Positions 7,909-17,074 are shown, numbered from the stretch's first letter. The stretch: DNA of 64,000 nucleotides from Mesorhizobium sp. ORS 3359 (GCA_000824845.1 CCNC01000045.1:62001-126000); one strand, 5' to 3'. The notes: a model not told the origin generated them from the letters alone. Numbers and translations are program-made.

Positions 7909-8766
7909 ATGGCCATGCAAGCCGAGAAGGCTGCTCTCGACCAATGGTACTGCATAGAGGCGCTGGACGACATTCCGGTCGGCGCGATGCGCAACAGGTT
8001 GCTGGGAGTCGATCTCAGCGTCAGCCGCGATGCCGGCGGCAAGGTTACCGTCACACGCGCGGGCGACAGCGAGGCTTTGCCGATACGCGAACGCTACGGC
8101 TATTTGTGGGTGACGCTCGGCGCGCCTGAACGCGACGTCCTGCCGATCCCGGAGACGCAGGAGGACGACCGGCGCTGGGTGATCTGCGGTCCGGTCTCGG
8201 TCAGGGCCTCGGGGCTCAGGATCGTCGAGAACTTCCTCGACATGGCGCATTTCCCCTTCGTCCACACTGACATCCTCGGCGCCGAGCCGCACACGGAAGT
8301 GCGGCACTACACGACCGAGATCCGTCGCGACGTCGACGAGGTCTGGGCGACCAATTGCGAGTTCTTCCAGCCGCAGGCCGCGCTGTCCGCGACCGGAGGC
8401 ATCATGACGCAGTACATGTACCGTGTCGCCAATCCCTTCGCGGTCATGCTCTACAAGACATGCCCGAACTCGGCGAACCGCTGGGACGTCATCTGCCTGT
8501 TCGTCCAGCCGGTCGAGCCGGACCGCTGCCGGGCTCATCCGGTGATGTTCCTGATCGATGACGTCTCGACGACGGCAGCGCTCGTTCAGTTCCAGCAGCT
8601 CATCTTCCTGCAGGACCGGATCATTTTGGAGAACCAGCGGCCGCGGCTTCTGCCGCTCGAGCCCCGCGCCGAAATCCCCACCCGCGCGGACGCCTCCTCG
8701 GTGGCCTACCGCCGCTGGCTGAAGGAAAAGGGCATCGTCTACGGCACCACGGCCATGGCCGCCTGA
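7909..8766 (+). CDS. Rieske-less ring-hydroxylating oxygenase-like protein
   Basis: A 285-residue protein that aligns by eye to VanA/TsaM-type oxygenase alpha subunits but is about 50-60 residues short. It opens DQWYCIEALDDIPVG and has RYGYLWVTLG, the segments that normally flank the Rieske cluster, yet between them lie only about 20 residues and no C-x-H or C-x-x-H motif. The mononuclear iron site is kept: Glu107-Asn108, Asp111, His114 and His119 in ENFLDMAHFPFVH, with a candidate third ligand Asp in FLQDRIILENQRP. It therefore has a catalytic domain but no internal electron entry. A good ribosome site (GAGGGAG) precedes the ATG. It lies between two purine deaminases, so a purine oxidation role is inferred. 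Confidence 0.75.
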   Translation: MAMQAEKAALDQWYCIEALDDIPVGAMRNRLLGVDLSVSRDAGGKVTVTRAGDSEALPIRERYGYLWVTLGAPERDVLPIPETQEDDRRWVICGPVSVRASGLRIVENFLDMAHFPFVHTDILGAEPHTEVRHYTTEIRRDVDEVWATNCEFFQPQAALSATGGIMTQYMYRVANPFAVMLYKTCPNSANRWDVICLFVQPVEPDRCRAHPVMFLIDDVSTTAALVQFQQLIFLQDRIILENQRPRLLPLEPRAEIPTRADASSVAYRRWLKEKGIVYGTTAMAA

Positions 8767-8793
8767 GCGGCAGCCTGGCCGCGCGAAGGCAAC

Positions 8794-10173
8794 ATGACCG
8801 ACCTCAAGGGCAAGACATTGCTCGCCTCCGGCTTCCACGCGCCGGAGCGCGGCAGCATAGACGAGCTTCGCGACGCGCTGATCGCGGTTCGCGAGGACGG
8901 CGTCATCGCCTCCGTGCTGAGGCCGGGCGACGAAGCCTATGAGGCCGCCGTCAGCGCGGCCTCCCGCGCCGGCACGCTCGTCCGGCTGCCGAAGGGCCAC
9001 TATCTGCTGCCGGGGCTTGTCGACCTGCACGTGCACGCGCCGCAATACCCGCAGCTCGGCCAGGCGCTCGACGTGCCGCTGGAGGTCTGGCTGCACAAAT
9101 ACACCTTTCCGCTCGAGGCGCGTTACGCCGACGTCGCGTTTGCCCGGCGCAATTACGGCCTGCTGGTCAACGACCTGCTCGTCAACGGCACGACGACCGC
9201 GCTCTATTTCGCCACCATCCACCGCGACGCGACCCGCATCCTCGTCGATGCCTGCCTCGAGCGCGGCCAGCGCGCCCTGGTCGGCAAGGTGGTCATGGAC
9301 AACGCCGACCAATGCCCCGACTACTATCGCGACGCCTCAGCGCAAGCGGCGATCGACTGCGCGGCCGAGCTGATCGACTATGTCCGCGCGCACCCGGACA
9401 ACGGGCACGGCCTGGTCAGTCCGGTGGTGACGCCGCGTTTCATCCCCTCCTGCACGGCTGCCTCGCTCGCCGAGTTGGGTGCGCTCGCGAAGAGCTGCGG
9501 CTGCCATGTGCAGACGCATTGCTCTGAAAGCGACTGGGAGCATGGCTACGTGCTGGAGCGGTACGGGGTGACCGACACCGCGGCCCTCGACCGGTTCGGG
9601 CTGCTTGGCCGATTGAGCGTGCTCGCGCATGCCAACTTCATCACGCCGGACGACATGGACACGATCCGGGTGCGCCGTTCGGCGGTCGCCCACTGCCCGC
9701 TCTCCAACGCCTACTTCGCCAACGCGGTCTTTCCGCTGAAGGCAGCGCTGGAGAAGGGGCTCAATGTCGGGCTCGGAACCGACATTTCGGGCGGGCCGAG
9801 CGCCTCGCTCTTCGACGCAATGCGCGGCGCGGTCATGGCATCGCGCATGCTGGAGGCCGGCACCGACCCCGACGTGCCGCCGGAAAGGCGGAGCAGCCGG
9901 AGGGCCGCGCGGATCGATTTCCGCGACGCCTTCCACCTCGCAACCGCCGCGGGCGGGACCGCGCTCGACCTGCCGGTCGGGCAGTTCGCGGCAGGCTACC
10001 ATTTCGATGCCTTCGTCATCGATACCGAAGCCGTGGGCGGCACGATCAGGCTGCTGGAGGATCTCGACCGCGGCGAAGGCATCCTGCAGAAGATCGTCTA
10101 CACTGCGTCCAGGACGAACATCGCAACCGTCTGGGTGGGCGGCCGCGCTGTGGCCGGCCGGTTTCCTTCGTAG
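8794..10173 (+). CDS. guaD: guanine deaminase
   Basis: A 459-residue amidohydrolase that converts guanine to xanthine and ammonia. Family text is strong: PGLVDLHVHAPQYPQLG near residues 70-86 with the H-x-H metal ligands, TPRFIPSCTAASL, QTHCSESDWE with the metal His, a LAHANFIT His, and GLGTDISGGPS with the metal Asp. Length equals that of known guanine deaminases. It is the last gene of the purine operon, 27 bp after the oxygenase-like gene. Together with the adenosine-type and 8-oxoguanine deaminases it covers amino-purines brought in by the importer. No xanthine dehydrogenase is present in the window. Confidence 0.92.
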   Translation: MTDLKGKTLLASGFHAPERGSIDELRDALIAVREDGVIASVLRPGDEAYEAAVSAASRAGTLVRLPKGHYLLPGLVDLHVHAPQYPQLGQALDVPLEVWLHKYTFPLEARYADVAFARRNYGLLVNDLLVNGTTTALYFATIHRDATRILVDACLERGQRALVGKVVMDNADQCPDYYRDASAQAAIDCAAELIDYVRAHPDNGHGLVSPVVTPRFIPSCTAASLAELGALAKSCGCHVQTHCSESDWEHGYVLERYGVTDTAALDRFGLLGRLSVLAHANFITPDDMDTIRVRRSAVAHCPLSNAYFANAVFPLKAALEKGLNVGLGTDISGGPSASLFDAMRGAVMASRMLEAGTDPDVPPERRSSRRAARIDFRDAFHLATAAGGTALDLPVGQFAAGYHFDAFVIDTEAVGGTIRLLEDLDRGEGILQKIVYTASRTNIATVWVGGRAVAGRFPS

Positions 10174-10301
10174 GTATTATTTCAATGCTGTGGCCAATGT
10201 CGGATGGAATGGATGCCCAATCGACCCTGTTGATCCAATGGGTTACAAGACGTTAGCGCGCGCGACCATTTCACGGCGTCGATCACACGGTCGCGGACCG
10301 A

Positions 10302-10393
10302 TCACTGCACCTTCTTGAACAAATCCTGGAAGATGACCTGGCCCCAAGCGCGGCCACATCCCTGCACCAGCGCTCCGCCCTCGTTGAGCTTTC
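10302..10393 (-). other. short unidentified coding-like remnant in the guaD-RraA gap
   Basis: The 220 bp between guanine deaminase (ending 10173) and the convergent RraA gene hold no full gene. On the minus strand a 38-codon open stretch ending at TGA 10302-10304 reads EALGKLNEGGALVQGCGRAW followed by a GQVIFQDLFKKVQ tail. It looks like the C-terminus of a real protein rather than random sequence. It has no start codon of its own and overlaps the RraA 3' end. I do not recognise the parent family. It may be the tail of a gene lost by rearrangement. No clear terminator was found in this gap. Confidence 0.25.
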
Positions 10394-11128
10394 CTAACGC
10401 CTCGTCTTGCGCCACGCCTCATACTCTCCGCGGGCATCGTCGTGCAGCGGATAATAGCGCTGCAAGGGCGCGCCCTGCATGAGCTTCTCTCGGGAAAACT
10501 CCTCCCAGTCGTGATGCTTCTGCGCCTCCTCGATCACCATGGGCGCCATCGAGACGGGAACCACCACGGCCCCGTCATCGTCGGCGACGATTATGTCGCC
10601 GGGGATCACTGTGACGCCGCCGCAGGCGATCGGCACGTTGACGGCATTGGGATAGATGCTGGTCTGCACATGATAGTTGGGCGTCCAGCCGCGCAGCCAT
10701 AGCGGCAGGTCGAGCTTTTCGACATTGGGCCGGTCGCGCATGCATCCGTCGATGACGATGCCCGCGCCGCCCCGGCCCTTGAAATAGGTTGACATCATAT
10801 CGCCGAAGACGCCCGATCTCATGTCGCCGCGCGCGTCGACAACGACCACGTCGCCCTCCTGCGCGTGGTAGAGCACATGCCGGTGCAACTGCGTTTCCGG
10901 ATCGGCATATTCGCCTTCGTTGAAGAGGTCCGGCCGCTGCGGCAGGAACTGCAGCGTCAGCGCCGGTCCGACGATCGACTTGCCGTGGTTCTGCGCCACC
11001 GGGCCGACCATGTGCGGGCTGCGGAAGCCCATATGGCCTAGCGTGCCGGCAACCGTCGCGGCGCCGATCTCCTTCAGCGCTTCGATCAGATCCTTTGGCG
11101 GCCGCTTGATGTCGGGTGTATGCGTCAT
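10394..11128 (-). CDS. RraA-family aldolase-like protein (module A)
   Basis: A 244-residue member of the RraA / HMG-CHA aldolase family (formerly called dimethylmenaquinone methyltransferase). The active-site text GAGIVIDGCMRD, with the Arg-Asp pair needed for substrate and Mg2+ binding in class II pyruvate aldolases, is intact. GDIIVADDDGAVVVP is the other family hallmark. The usual RraA is about 160 residues; this longer form with an LHRHVLY segment and a C-terminal EEFSRE extension matches the second copy at 29769. It is the last gene of the leftward importer operon, 24 bp after a dehydratase. The expected job is retro-aldol cleavage of the 2-keto-3-deoxy acid the dehydratase makes (inferred). 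CGGAG lies 7 nt before the ATG. Confidence 0.8.
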   Translation of the reverse strand: MTHTPDIKRPPKDLIEALKEIGAATVAGTLGHMGFRSPHMVGPVAQNHGKSIVGPALTLQFLPQRPDLFNEGEYADPETQLHRHVLYHAQEGDVVVVDARGDMRSGVFGDMMSTYFKGRGGAGIVIDGCMRDRPNVEKLDLPLWLRGWTPNYHVQTSIYPNAVNVPIACGGVTVIPGDIIVADDDGAVVVPVSMAPMVIEEAQKHHDWEEFSREKLMQGAPLQRYYPLHDDARGEYEAWRKTRR

Positions 11129-11152
11129 TGTCGAACTCCGGGTGAGATGGAA

Positions 11153-12304
11153 TTACCAGTTGGTGACGGAACCGTCGTGGCGCTTGAGATGCGGCGCTTC
11201 CCAGAAGCGAAAGCTCTGCGCCTGGATCGCAGCCTCGTTGACCTCGACCCCGAGCCCCGGCAGATCGCCGACCGGGTAATGGGTGCCGTCAAGCCGCGGT
11301 TGCACCGGAAAGAACTCGGAATTGTCGAAGCCCAGCTTCCTTTCGGGCACCCTGGTTTCGAGCCAGGCGAAGTTGGGTACCGCGGCGCCCAGATGGATGG
11401 TCGCGGCCGTGCACACCGGGCCGAGCGGATTGTGCGGCATCAGGTCGACATAATGCGCCTCGCTCCATCCGGCGACCTTCATTGCCTCGGTGAGTCCGCC
11501 GACATTGCAGACATCGAGCCGGTTGAACTGATGGATGCCGCGTTCGATATAGGGCAGGAACTGCCACTTGCTGGCAAACTCCTCGCCGATGGCGAAGGGG
11601 ATGTCGGTCATCCTGCGCAGGCTCTCATAGGCCTCCGGTGCTTCGTCGCGGATCGGCTCCTCGAGAAAATCGAGCACGCCGCGGCCAAGCTTGCCGCAGA
11701 AGCTCGCCGCCTCGGCCACCGACAGCCGATGATGATAGTCGATGCCGAGCACCACGTCCTCACCCAGCGCCTCGCGCGCCTTGTTCAGCATGCTAGCGGT
11801 GGGACCTATCGACTCGCGCGGCTCGAAAATGTCCCTGCTGCTTTGCCCGGTTGGGAAGAAGCGGATCGCCTGCCATCCTTCGGCATGCAGTTCGCGCGCC
11901 CGTTCGATGGCGGCGTCGCCCTCGGCCTCGTCTCCGGTCGAGGCGAAGGTGGGGATGCGATCACGCTGCTTGCCGCCGAGCAGCTCGTAGACCGGCACGC
12001 CCAGCGCCTTGCCCTTGATGTCGTGAAGCGCGATGTCGATGGCGGAGATCGCCGCCTGCAGAACCCGCCCCCCTTCGAAATACTGGCTGCGATAGAGTTC
12101 TTGCCAGATCCGGCCGATCTGCATGGCGTCGCGGCCGATGAGAAATTCGCGATAGTGCTCGACCGCGCCGGCCACGGCCTTCTCGCGACCGCTCAGGCCG
12201 CTCTCGCCCCAGCCGAAGATACCCTGGTCGGTCTCGATCTTGACGAGCATCTGGTTACGGGTCCCGACCCACACCGGGTAGGGCTTGATCGCGGTGATCT
12301 TCAT
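11153..12304 (-). CDS. enolase-superfamily sugar-acid dehydratase, galactonate dehydratase-like
   Basis: A 383-residue enzyme of the mandelate racemase subgroup. The capping domain starts MKITAIKPYPVWVGT. The barrel shows the Mg2+ ligands Asp189 (IDYHH), Glu215 (FLEEPI) and Glu241 (IGEEF), plus catalytic His191 and His291 (MPHNPLGP). The D-x-H arrangement and the PHNPLGP loop resemble D-galactonate dehydratase DgoD, which turns aldonates into 2-keto-3-deoxy acids. The ATG at 12304 follows a GGGGAG ribosome site. It sits between the importer ATPase and an RraA aldolase, giving an import-dehydrate-cleave order. The exact sugar acid is unknown. Confidence 0.82.
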   Translation of the reverse strand: MKITAIKPYPVWVGTRNQMLVKIETDQGIFGWGESGLSGREKAVAGAVEHYREFLIGRDAMQIGRIWQELYRSQYFEGGRVLQAAISAIDIALHDIKGKALGVPVYELLGGKQRDRIPTFASTGDEAEGDAAIERARELHAEGWQAIRFFPTGQSSRDIFEPRESIGPTASMLNKAREALGEDVVLGIDYHHRLSVAEAASFCGKLGRGVLDFLEEPIRDEAPEAYESLRRMTDIPFAIGEEFASKWQFLPYIERGIHQFNRLDVCNVGGLTEAMKVAGWSEAHYVDLMPHNPLGPVCTAATIHLGAAVPNFAWLETRVPERKLGFDNSEFFPVQPRLDGTHYPVGDLPGLGVEVNEAAIQAQSFRFWEAPHLKRHDGSVTNW

Positions 12305-12344
12305 CTTCGTCGTCACTCCCCCCTTGTCCCATGCATTCGCCGTC

Positions 12345-13442
12345 TCAACTGGCCTCGAGCGCCATTTCCGTTTCGCTGTCGAACAGGTGCATGCGCTCCT
12401 GGTCGAACTCCAGCCAGATCTGCTCGTCGGGTGCGACGGCGACGTTGGGGGGCACGCTGATGTTGACGATGGCGCCGGAGAGGAACGCCTGCACGAAGGT
12501 GACGTCTCCGGTCGGCTCCACCGTATAGGCCTTGGCCGGAATCGCGCCGGGGACCGCGCTCTTGTGCAGCTTGATCGTCGAATGCCGCGCGCCGAGCACG
12601 ACCTTCCTGGTGGTAGCTCTCTCAACCTTGCGCGCGTTGCGTTGCGACAGCTCGAGACTCCAGCCTTCCGCGCTCGTCAGAACGGCGCCGCCATTTGCCG
12701 TCGACGCCTCCAGCGGGATGAGGCTCATCGCCGGGCTGCCGACGAAGCTCGCGACGAACATGTTGGCGGGATGGGCGAAAACCTGCGCCGGTGAATCATA
12801 TTGCTGCAGGTAGCCGCCATTCATCACCGCCATCCTGTCAGCCATGGTCACGGCCTCGAGCTGGTCGTGCGTCACATAGATGATCGTCGCCTTGAGGTCC
12901 TGGTGGAACCGCTTGATCTCGGATCGCATCTGCACGCGCAGCTTGGCGTCCAGATTGGAGAGCGGCTCATCCATCAGGAACACCGCCGGATCGCGCACGA
13001 GGGCGCGGCCGAGCGCCACACGCTGCTGTTGCCCGCCCGAAAGCTCGCGCGGCTTGCGTTCGAGCAGCTGCGTCATATCGAGCACCCGCGCTGCTTCCCT
13101 GACCTTCTTGTCGATCTCGTCCTTGGGCAGCTTGCGCATCTGCAGCGGGAAGGCGAGGTTCATATAGACCGACTTTTGCGGATAGAGCGCGTAGTTCTGG
13201 AACACCATGGCGATGTCCCGGTCCTTGGGGTCAAGGTCGTTGACCACCCGGTCGCCGATGACGATGTCGCCCGATGTGACGGAGGTCAGGCCCGCGACGA
13301 GATTGAGCGTAGTCGTCTTGCCGCAGCCGGAAGGCCCGACCAGCGCAACGAACTCGCCGTCATTGATTGTCAGCGAAACGTCGTTGACGGCTTTGAAGCT
13401 GCCATAGGTCTTGACGAGATCTTTGAGGACCACATGGGCCAT
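12345..13442 (-). CDS. CUT1 sugar ABC importer ATPase (module A)
   Basis: A 365-residue MalK/UgpC-type ATPase. Walker A is [10 protein letters not shown], the Q-loop is [10 protein letters not shown], the signature is LSGGQQQR, Walker B is [14 protein letters not shown] and the H-loop is YVTHDQ. A C-terminal TOBE/OB region of about 120 residues follows. It lies 9 bp downstream of the second permease gene and 40 bp upstream of the dehydratase. It powers the importer encoded at 13453-16858. In other bacteria such ATPases can serve several CUT1 systems, which matters because the operon at 37712-44698 has none. Confidence 0.93.
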   Translation of the reverse strand: MAHVVLKDLVKTYGSFKAVNDVSLTINDGEFVALVGPSGCGKTTTLNLVAGLTSVTSGDIVIGDRVVNDLDPKDRDIAMVFQNYALYPQKSVYMNLAFPLQMRKLPKDEIDKKVREAARVLDMTQLLERKPRELSGGQQQRVALGRALVRDPAVFLMDEPLSNLDAKLRVQMRSEIKRFHQDLKATIIYVTHDQLEAVTMADRMAVMNGGYLQQYDSPAQVFAHPANMFVASFVGSPAMSLIPLEASTANGGAVLTSAEGWSLELSQRNARKVERATTRKVVLGARHSTIKLHKSAVPGAIPAKAYTVEPTGDVTFVQAFLSGAIVNISVPPNVAVAPDEQIWLEFDQERMHLFDSETEMALEAS

Positions 13443-13452
13443 CCGGAACTCC

Positions 13453-14343
13453 CTAGTGCTTGACCGCGCCCTCGGTGAGGGCGCGTACGAAGTATCGTTG
13501 CAGGAGGAGGAACAGCACCACGACGGGCACGCTCATCATGAAGCTGGCCGCCATCAGGCCAGGAAAGTCCGTCGTGTTCTCCGAGAAGAAACGCTGGATG
13601 CCGACCGGCAGCGTCAGCTGTTCGTTCTTGGAGAGAAAGGTGTAGGCGTAGATGTACTCGTTCCACGCGCCGATGAAGGAATAGATCGCGGTGGCGATGA
13701 TGCCCGGCGTCGAGAGCGGCATCACGATCAGCATGAAGGCCTGGAACCGCGTCGCGCCGTCGATGCGCGCCGCCTGCTCGAGCTGCACCGGGATGTTGTC
13801 GTAAAACCCCTTCAACAGCCAGATCGCCAGCGGCAGTCCGAAGGTGAGGTAGGTGAGAACAAGCGAGCCGTGCGTGTTCACCAGTCCGATCGCGCGCATC
13901 AGGATGAAGAGCGGCACGAGGAAGATCACCGCCGGGAACATGTTGCGCAGCAGGACGGCGAAGAACAGGAAATTGCGGCCCGGGAAGGTGAAGCGCGAGA
14001 ACGCGTAGGCCGCGGGAACCGCCACGATCACCGAAAGGATGGTCGTGGCGGTCGAGACGATGAGGCTGTTCCAGAAGAAGCGCAGGAAATCCTGGCCGAC
14101 GCTGTTCTGCGGATCGAGCAATTTCTGGTAGCTGTCGAGTGTAGGTTGGTCAGGCCACCATTGCGGCGGAAACTGCATCGCCGCGAAGCCGGACTTGATC
14201 GAGGTGAGCAGCATCCAGATCATCGGCAGCGCGGTGTAAAGGAGCATGAACACCAGGAAGACGCGCCCGCCCCACCGCCATCCGTCGACACGCATGCGGC
14301 GAGCGGATTGGCCTCGTGAGATTGTCTCGGAAACCGTGCTCAT
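13453..14343 (-). CDS. CUT1 sugar ABC importer permease, MalG type (module A)
   Basis: A 296-residue inner-membrane permease with six hydrophobic segments. The coupling-helix EAA motif reads [15 protein letters not shown], then a Pro-Gly-Ile segment. The end TEGAVKH is typical of MalG-type subunits. The ATG at 14343 overlaps the upstream permease stop as ATGA, indicating translational coupling. It forms the channel with the 14340-15299 product. Confidence 0.92.
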   Translation of the reverse strand: MSTVSETISRGQSARRMRVDGWRWGGRVFLVFMLLYTALPMIWMLLTSIKSGFAAMQFPPQWWPDQPTLDSYQKLLDPQNSVGQDFLRFFWNSLIVSTATTILSVIVAVPAAYAFSRFTFPGRNFLFFAVLLRNMFPAVIFLVPLFILMRAIGLVNTHGSLVLTYLTFGLPLAIWLLKGFYDNIPVQLEQAARIDGATRFQAFMLIVMPLSTPGIIATAIYSFIGAWNEYIYAYTFLSKNEQLTLPVGIQRFFSENTTDFPGLMAASFMMSVPVVVLFLLLQRYFVRALTEGAVKH

Positions 14344-15299
14344 GCGCTGCCGTCCTTCCGCTCGTTGCCGCTCAGCGCGCGGACATAGAAGTAGCCGAGG
14401 GTCATCAGGATGATGAACAGAAGCACCGAATAGGCCGATGCCACGCCCCAGCGCTGGCGGCCGAAGGCAAGCTCGTAGATGTGGGTGATCCAGATATGCG
14501 AAGCGTTGGACGGGCCGCCGCCGGTCATGATCCAGGGGATGATGAAGGAGTTGAAGTTGGCGACCGCGAGCAGCAGGATCGTCACCGTCGAGACATTGCG
14601 CAAATGCGGGAAGGTGACGTGCCAGAAGCGTTGCCACGCATTCGCCCCATCGACTTTCGCGGCGCGCAGCAACTGCTCGGGCACGGTCTGCAGGCCGGCC
14701 GTCATCATGATCATGGCGAAAGGGAACTCCCGCCAGATGTTGACGACGATCAGCGAGGGCAGCACCGTTGAGACGCTGTCGATGAAATTCGGCGGTCGCT
14801 CGGCCCATCCGAGCTCGACCAGTATCGCGCCGATAATCCCGAAATCCGAATGGTAGATCCACTTCCAGATATAGGAGGCGGCAACAGCGCTGATGACCCA
14901 GGGAATGATGAGAATGGCGCGCAGGACGCCGCGGCCGACAAAGTCGCGATGCAGCGCCAGGGCGGCGGCAAAGCCGAGCACGAAGGAAAAGAAAGTGGAT
15001 GCGACTGTCCAGATCAGGGTGTTGAAGGTGACCTGCCAGAACACCCCGCTGGTCAGGATGGCCGTGTAGTTGTTGAAACCGACGAAGATCTTGTCGCGGA
15101 GCTGCAGGCCGGGCGGCGTGTTGAAGAAGGACAATTCGATCGTGTAGTAGATCGGATAGGCGATGACGATGAGCATCACGGCAATCGCCGGAAGCACATA
15201 GGCATAGTCGGCGCGATGCTCCCACATCTTGCGGAGCACATCGGACCTGGCGGATTGCAGTCTTCGGCGAGCATCGGCCTTGCCGCTCACGATCGTCAC
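14340..15299 (-). CDS. CUT1 sugar ABC importer permease, MalF type (module A)
   Basis: A 319-residue permease with an N-terminal cytoplasmic tail and six membrane segments. The coupling motif reads LRAAKVDGANAWQRFWHVTF. WRLFPFAM-type text appears as NIWREFPFAMIM before it. The gene follows the binding-protein gene after a 77-bp gap that contains a GC-rich hairpin. It overlaps the next permease by 4 bp. Confidence 0.92.
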   Translation of the reverse strand: MTIVSGKADARRRLQSARSDVLRKMWEHRADYAYVLPAIAVMLIVIAYPIYYTIELSFFNTPPGLQLRDKIFVGFNNYTAILTSGVFWQVTFNTLIWTVASTFFSFVLGFAAALALHRDFVGRGVLRAILIIPWVISAVAASYIWKWIYHSDFGIIGAILVELGWAERPPNFIDSVSTVLPSLIVVNIWREFPFAMIMMTAGLQTVPEQLLRAAKVDGANAWQRFWHVTFPHLRNVSTVTILLLAVANFNSFIIPWIMTGGGPSNASHIWITHIYELAFGRQRWGVASAYSVLLFIILMTLGYFYVRALSGNERKDGSA

Positions 15300-15328
15300 T
15301 TTGGCGTGCCCTTGTTCATCGGAACGAA

Positions 15329-15353
15329 CCGGCTGCGTTGTCGGCGCAGCCGG
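15329..15353 (-). terminator. intercistronic hairpin after binding-protein gene (module A)
   Basis: Perfect 9-bp arms CCGGCTGCG (15329-15337) and CGCAGCCGG (15345-15353) enclose a 7-nt loop. It lies in the 77-bp gap after the leftward binding-protein gene and before the permease. No T-run follows on the transcribed strand. A 3'-end stabiliser or partial terminator that raises binding protein over permease is more likely than a full terminator. Confidence 0.55.
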
Positions 15354-15376
15354 TGAGATCGCAGATCAGGCTGGTG

Positions 15377-16858
15377 CTAGAGTCCGCCGCCCATCAGGTC
15401 TTTCACCTTCTTGGCCGCGTCGTCCGCCGCCTGGTCGACGGTCATCGCTCCGGTCAGGGCATTCTGCAGCATGTCCGGGACGATGATGTTCATGATCTCG
15501 GGCGATTGCGGCAGGGCCGGGAACGGAATGCCGTATGGCAGCATCGACGTCGTGACATCGAGGAACTTGATGCTGTCCAGACGCTCCTTCATCCATTTGG
15601 TCTTGAAGCCGTTGAGGTTGCCGGGGTTCGAGCCGGCATAGGCCATCTTCAGCGACCATTCGGGGCTCGTCCACATGCAGATGATGGCCTTCGCCGCCGG
15701 CTCGTCCACCTTGCCGCCCTCGACATATTCGGGCTTCAGGATGTGAATGTTCGAGCCGCCGAACACCACGGCGCGCTTGCCGTCGGGGCCGGTCGGAATC
15801 AAGCCATAGCGCATGTTGTCGATGACGGTCTGCGCCTTGTCCTTGTCGGTGCCCGTCGCCTTCTTCTGCAGGTCGAGCATGACGTTGTAGTCGGACGGAT
15901 GCGAGATCATCATGCCGAGCTGGCCGGCCAGGAACAGCGGCTGGTTATCGGCCTGCTGGTTGGTGAGCGCCGAAACCGGAACGGATTTGTCGCGAACATA
16001 CATGTCGTAGGAAGCCTGCAGCGCCGCCTTGCTCTGGGGGCTGTTGAGCTGGACTTCCTTGTAGGTTGGGTTGGGTGCCGCTTCGTCGAACACGCCGCCG
16101 CCATAGGCCCATAGCTGCGGCATGAAACGGTAAGGCGTGTTGCCGGCATTCTTGCGCGCCACGAGGCCGTAGCCGGCGATGCCGAGCTTGTCGTGGATCT
16201 GCTTCGAATATTTGACGACGTCGTCCCAGGTTGCCGGAGGCTTGTTCGGATCGAGACCCGCGCGCTTGAAGATGTCGGCATTCCAAATGAAGGCCATCGT
16301 CTCGTTGTTGGTCGGAATGCCATAGGTCACGCCGTCCCAGGTCACGGCCTTCATGGCGCCCGGCCAGAAATCCTCGGTCGAATAGCCGACATCCTCGGGT
16401 TTCAGCGGCTGCAGATAGCCCTTCGAGGCGAACTCGGTTCCACCCAGGATTTGCAGGCGGACCGCCATCGGCGCCGCGTTGCCGAGGAGCGCGGTGCGGA
16501 ACTTGTCGAGCAGGTCGTTATAGGTGAGGGCCTGTTCCTCGAGCTGGATGTTCGGGTAGGTCTTGCGGAAGGTCGCAAAGAAATCCTTGTAGTACTGGCG
16601 CAGGAGGTCGGGGTCGCCCTCGAACACGCCCTGATACCAGAAAGTCAGTCGCCCCTTGTAGTCGAGCGGGGTGACCTTGGCGCAATCGCCTGCCGTGTCG
16701 AAATCCTGCGTGCCGGCAATCGAGCGCACATATTCCGGCGACCACTTGCTCAGGTCGACCGGGGGCGCGGCAAGCGCCGAACCCGACATCAGCGATATCG
16801 TCAAAGCTGTGGAAACAGCGCCGCGCAGGACGGCACCGCCGACTGTGATCCTCCTCAT
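15377..16858 (-). CDS. CUT1 ABC importer solute-binding protein (module A)
   Basis: A 493-residue extracytoplasmic binding protein of the SBP_bac_1 family with a Sec signal peptide (arginines, then a hydrophobic stretch ending in SALAAPP near residue 31). Typical text includes GRLTFWYQGVFEGDP and AVTWDGVTYGIPTNNETMAFIWN. It is first in a six-gene leftward operon with two permeases, an ATPase, a dehydratase and an RraA protein. A strong GGGAGGAG ribosome site lies 5 nt before the ATG. The ligand is probably a sugar acid or its glycoside, judged from the dehydratase. Confidence 0.9.
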   Translation of the reverse strand: MRRITVGGAVLRGAVSTALTISLMSGSALAAPPVDLSKWSPEYVRSIAGTQDFDTAGDCAKVTPLDYKGRLTFWYQGVFEGDPDLLRQYYKDFFATFRKTYPNIQLEEQALTYNDLLDKFRTALLGNAAPMAVRLQILGGTEFASKGYLQPLKPEDVGYSTEDFWPGAMKAVTWDGVTYGIPTNNETMAFIWNADIFKRAGLDPNKPPATWDDVVKYSKQIHDKLGIAGYGLVARKNAGNTPYRFMPQLWAYGGGVFDEAAPNPTYKEVQLNSPQSKAALQASYDMYVRDKSVPVSALTNQQADNQPLFLAGQLGMMISHPSDYNVMLDLQKKATGTDKDKAQTVIDNMRYGLIPTGPDGKRAVVFGGSNIHILKPEYVEGGKVDEPAAKAIICMWTSPEWSLKMAYAGSNPGNLNGFKTKWMKERLDSIKFLDVTTSMLPYGIPFPALPQSPEIMNIIVPDMLQNALTGAMTVDQAADDAAKKVKDLMGGGL

Positions 16859-17002
16859 AGGTCTCCTCCCAGGTTTTCCTACGCCGCTCTGCGCCTAGGC
16901 AAGCGGTCCTTCCTCGTTTCGATCGCGGGGATATTTCTCCGCCCTAATGTATCCCTTCGACCACTTTATACGTTTTCAGATCGCAGAATAGCTGTCAACG
17001 CA

Positions 17003-17022
17003 ACAAATCGTACATTGTTTGT
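17003..17022. promoter_or_regulatory. candidate operator between module A operon and gntR
   Basis: The 216-bp divergent gap between the binding-protein gene (minus) and the GntR gene (plus) holds the inverted repeat ACAAA-N10-TTTGT at 17003-17022, 53 bp upstream of the GntR start. The stretch is AT-rich and well placed for autoregulation and control of the importer. It does not match the TnGTnnnACnA FadR consensus exactly. The assignment to the neighbouring GntR protein is inference. Confidence 0.35.
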
Positions 17023-17074
17023 CGAAGATGTGCGTGATATCGGTCAGATCGTGTATTGGACTAGGGGGACGGCG

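Noticed and set aside
7108..9312. 734-codon minus-strand open frame across the deaminase genes
   Set aside because: It spans three recognisable plus-strand enzymes, has compositional bias typical of antisense frames and shows no motif or ribosome site.
16859..17074. FadR-type TnGTnnnACnA sites for the GntR protein at 17075
   Set aside because: Scanning by eye found no match with fewer than two mismatches. Only the ACAAA-N10-TTTGT repeat was kept, at low confidence.
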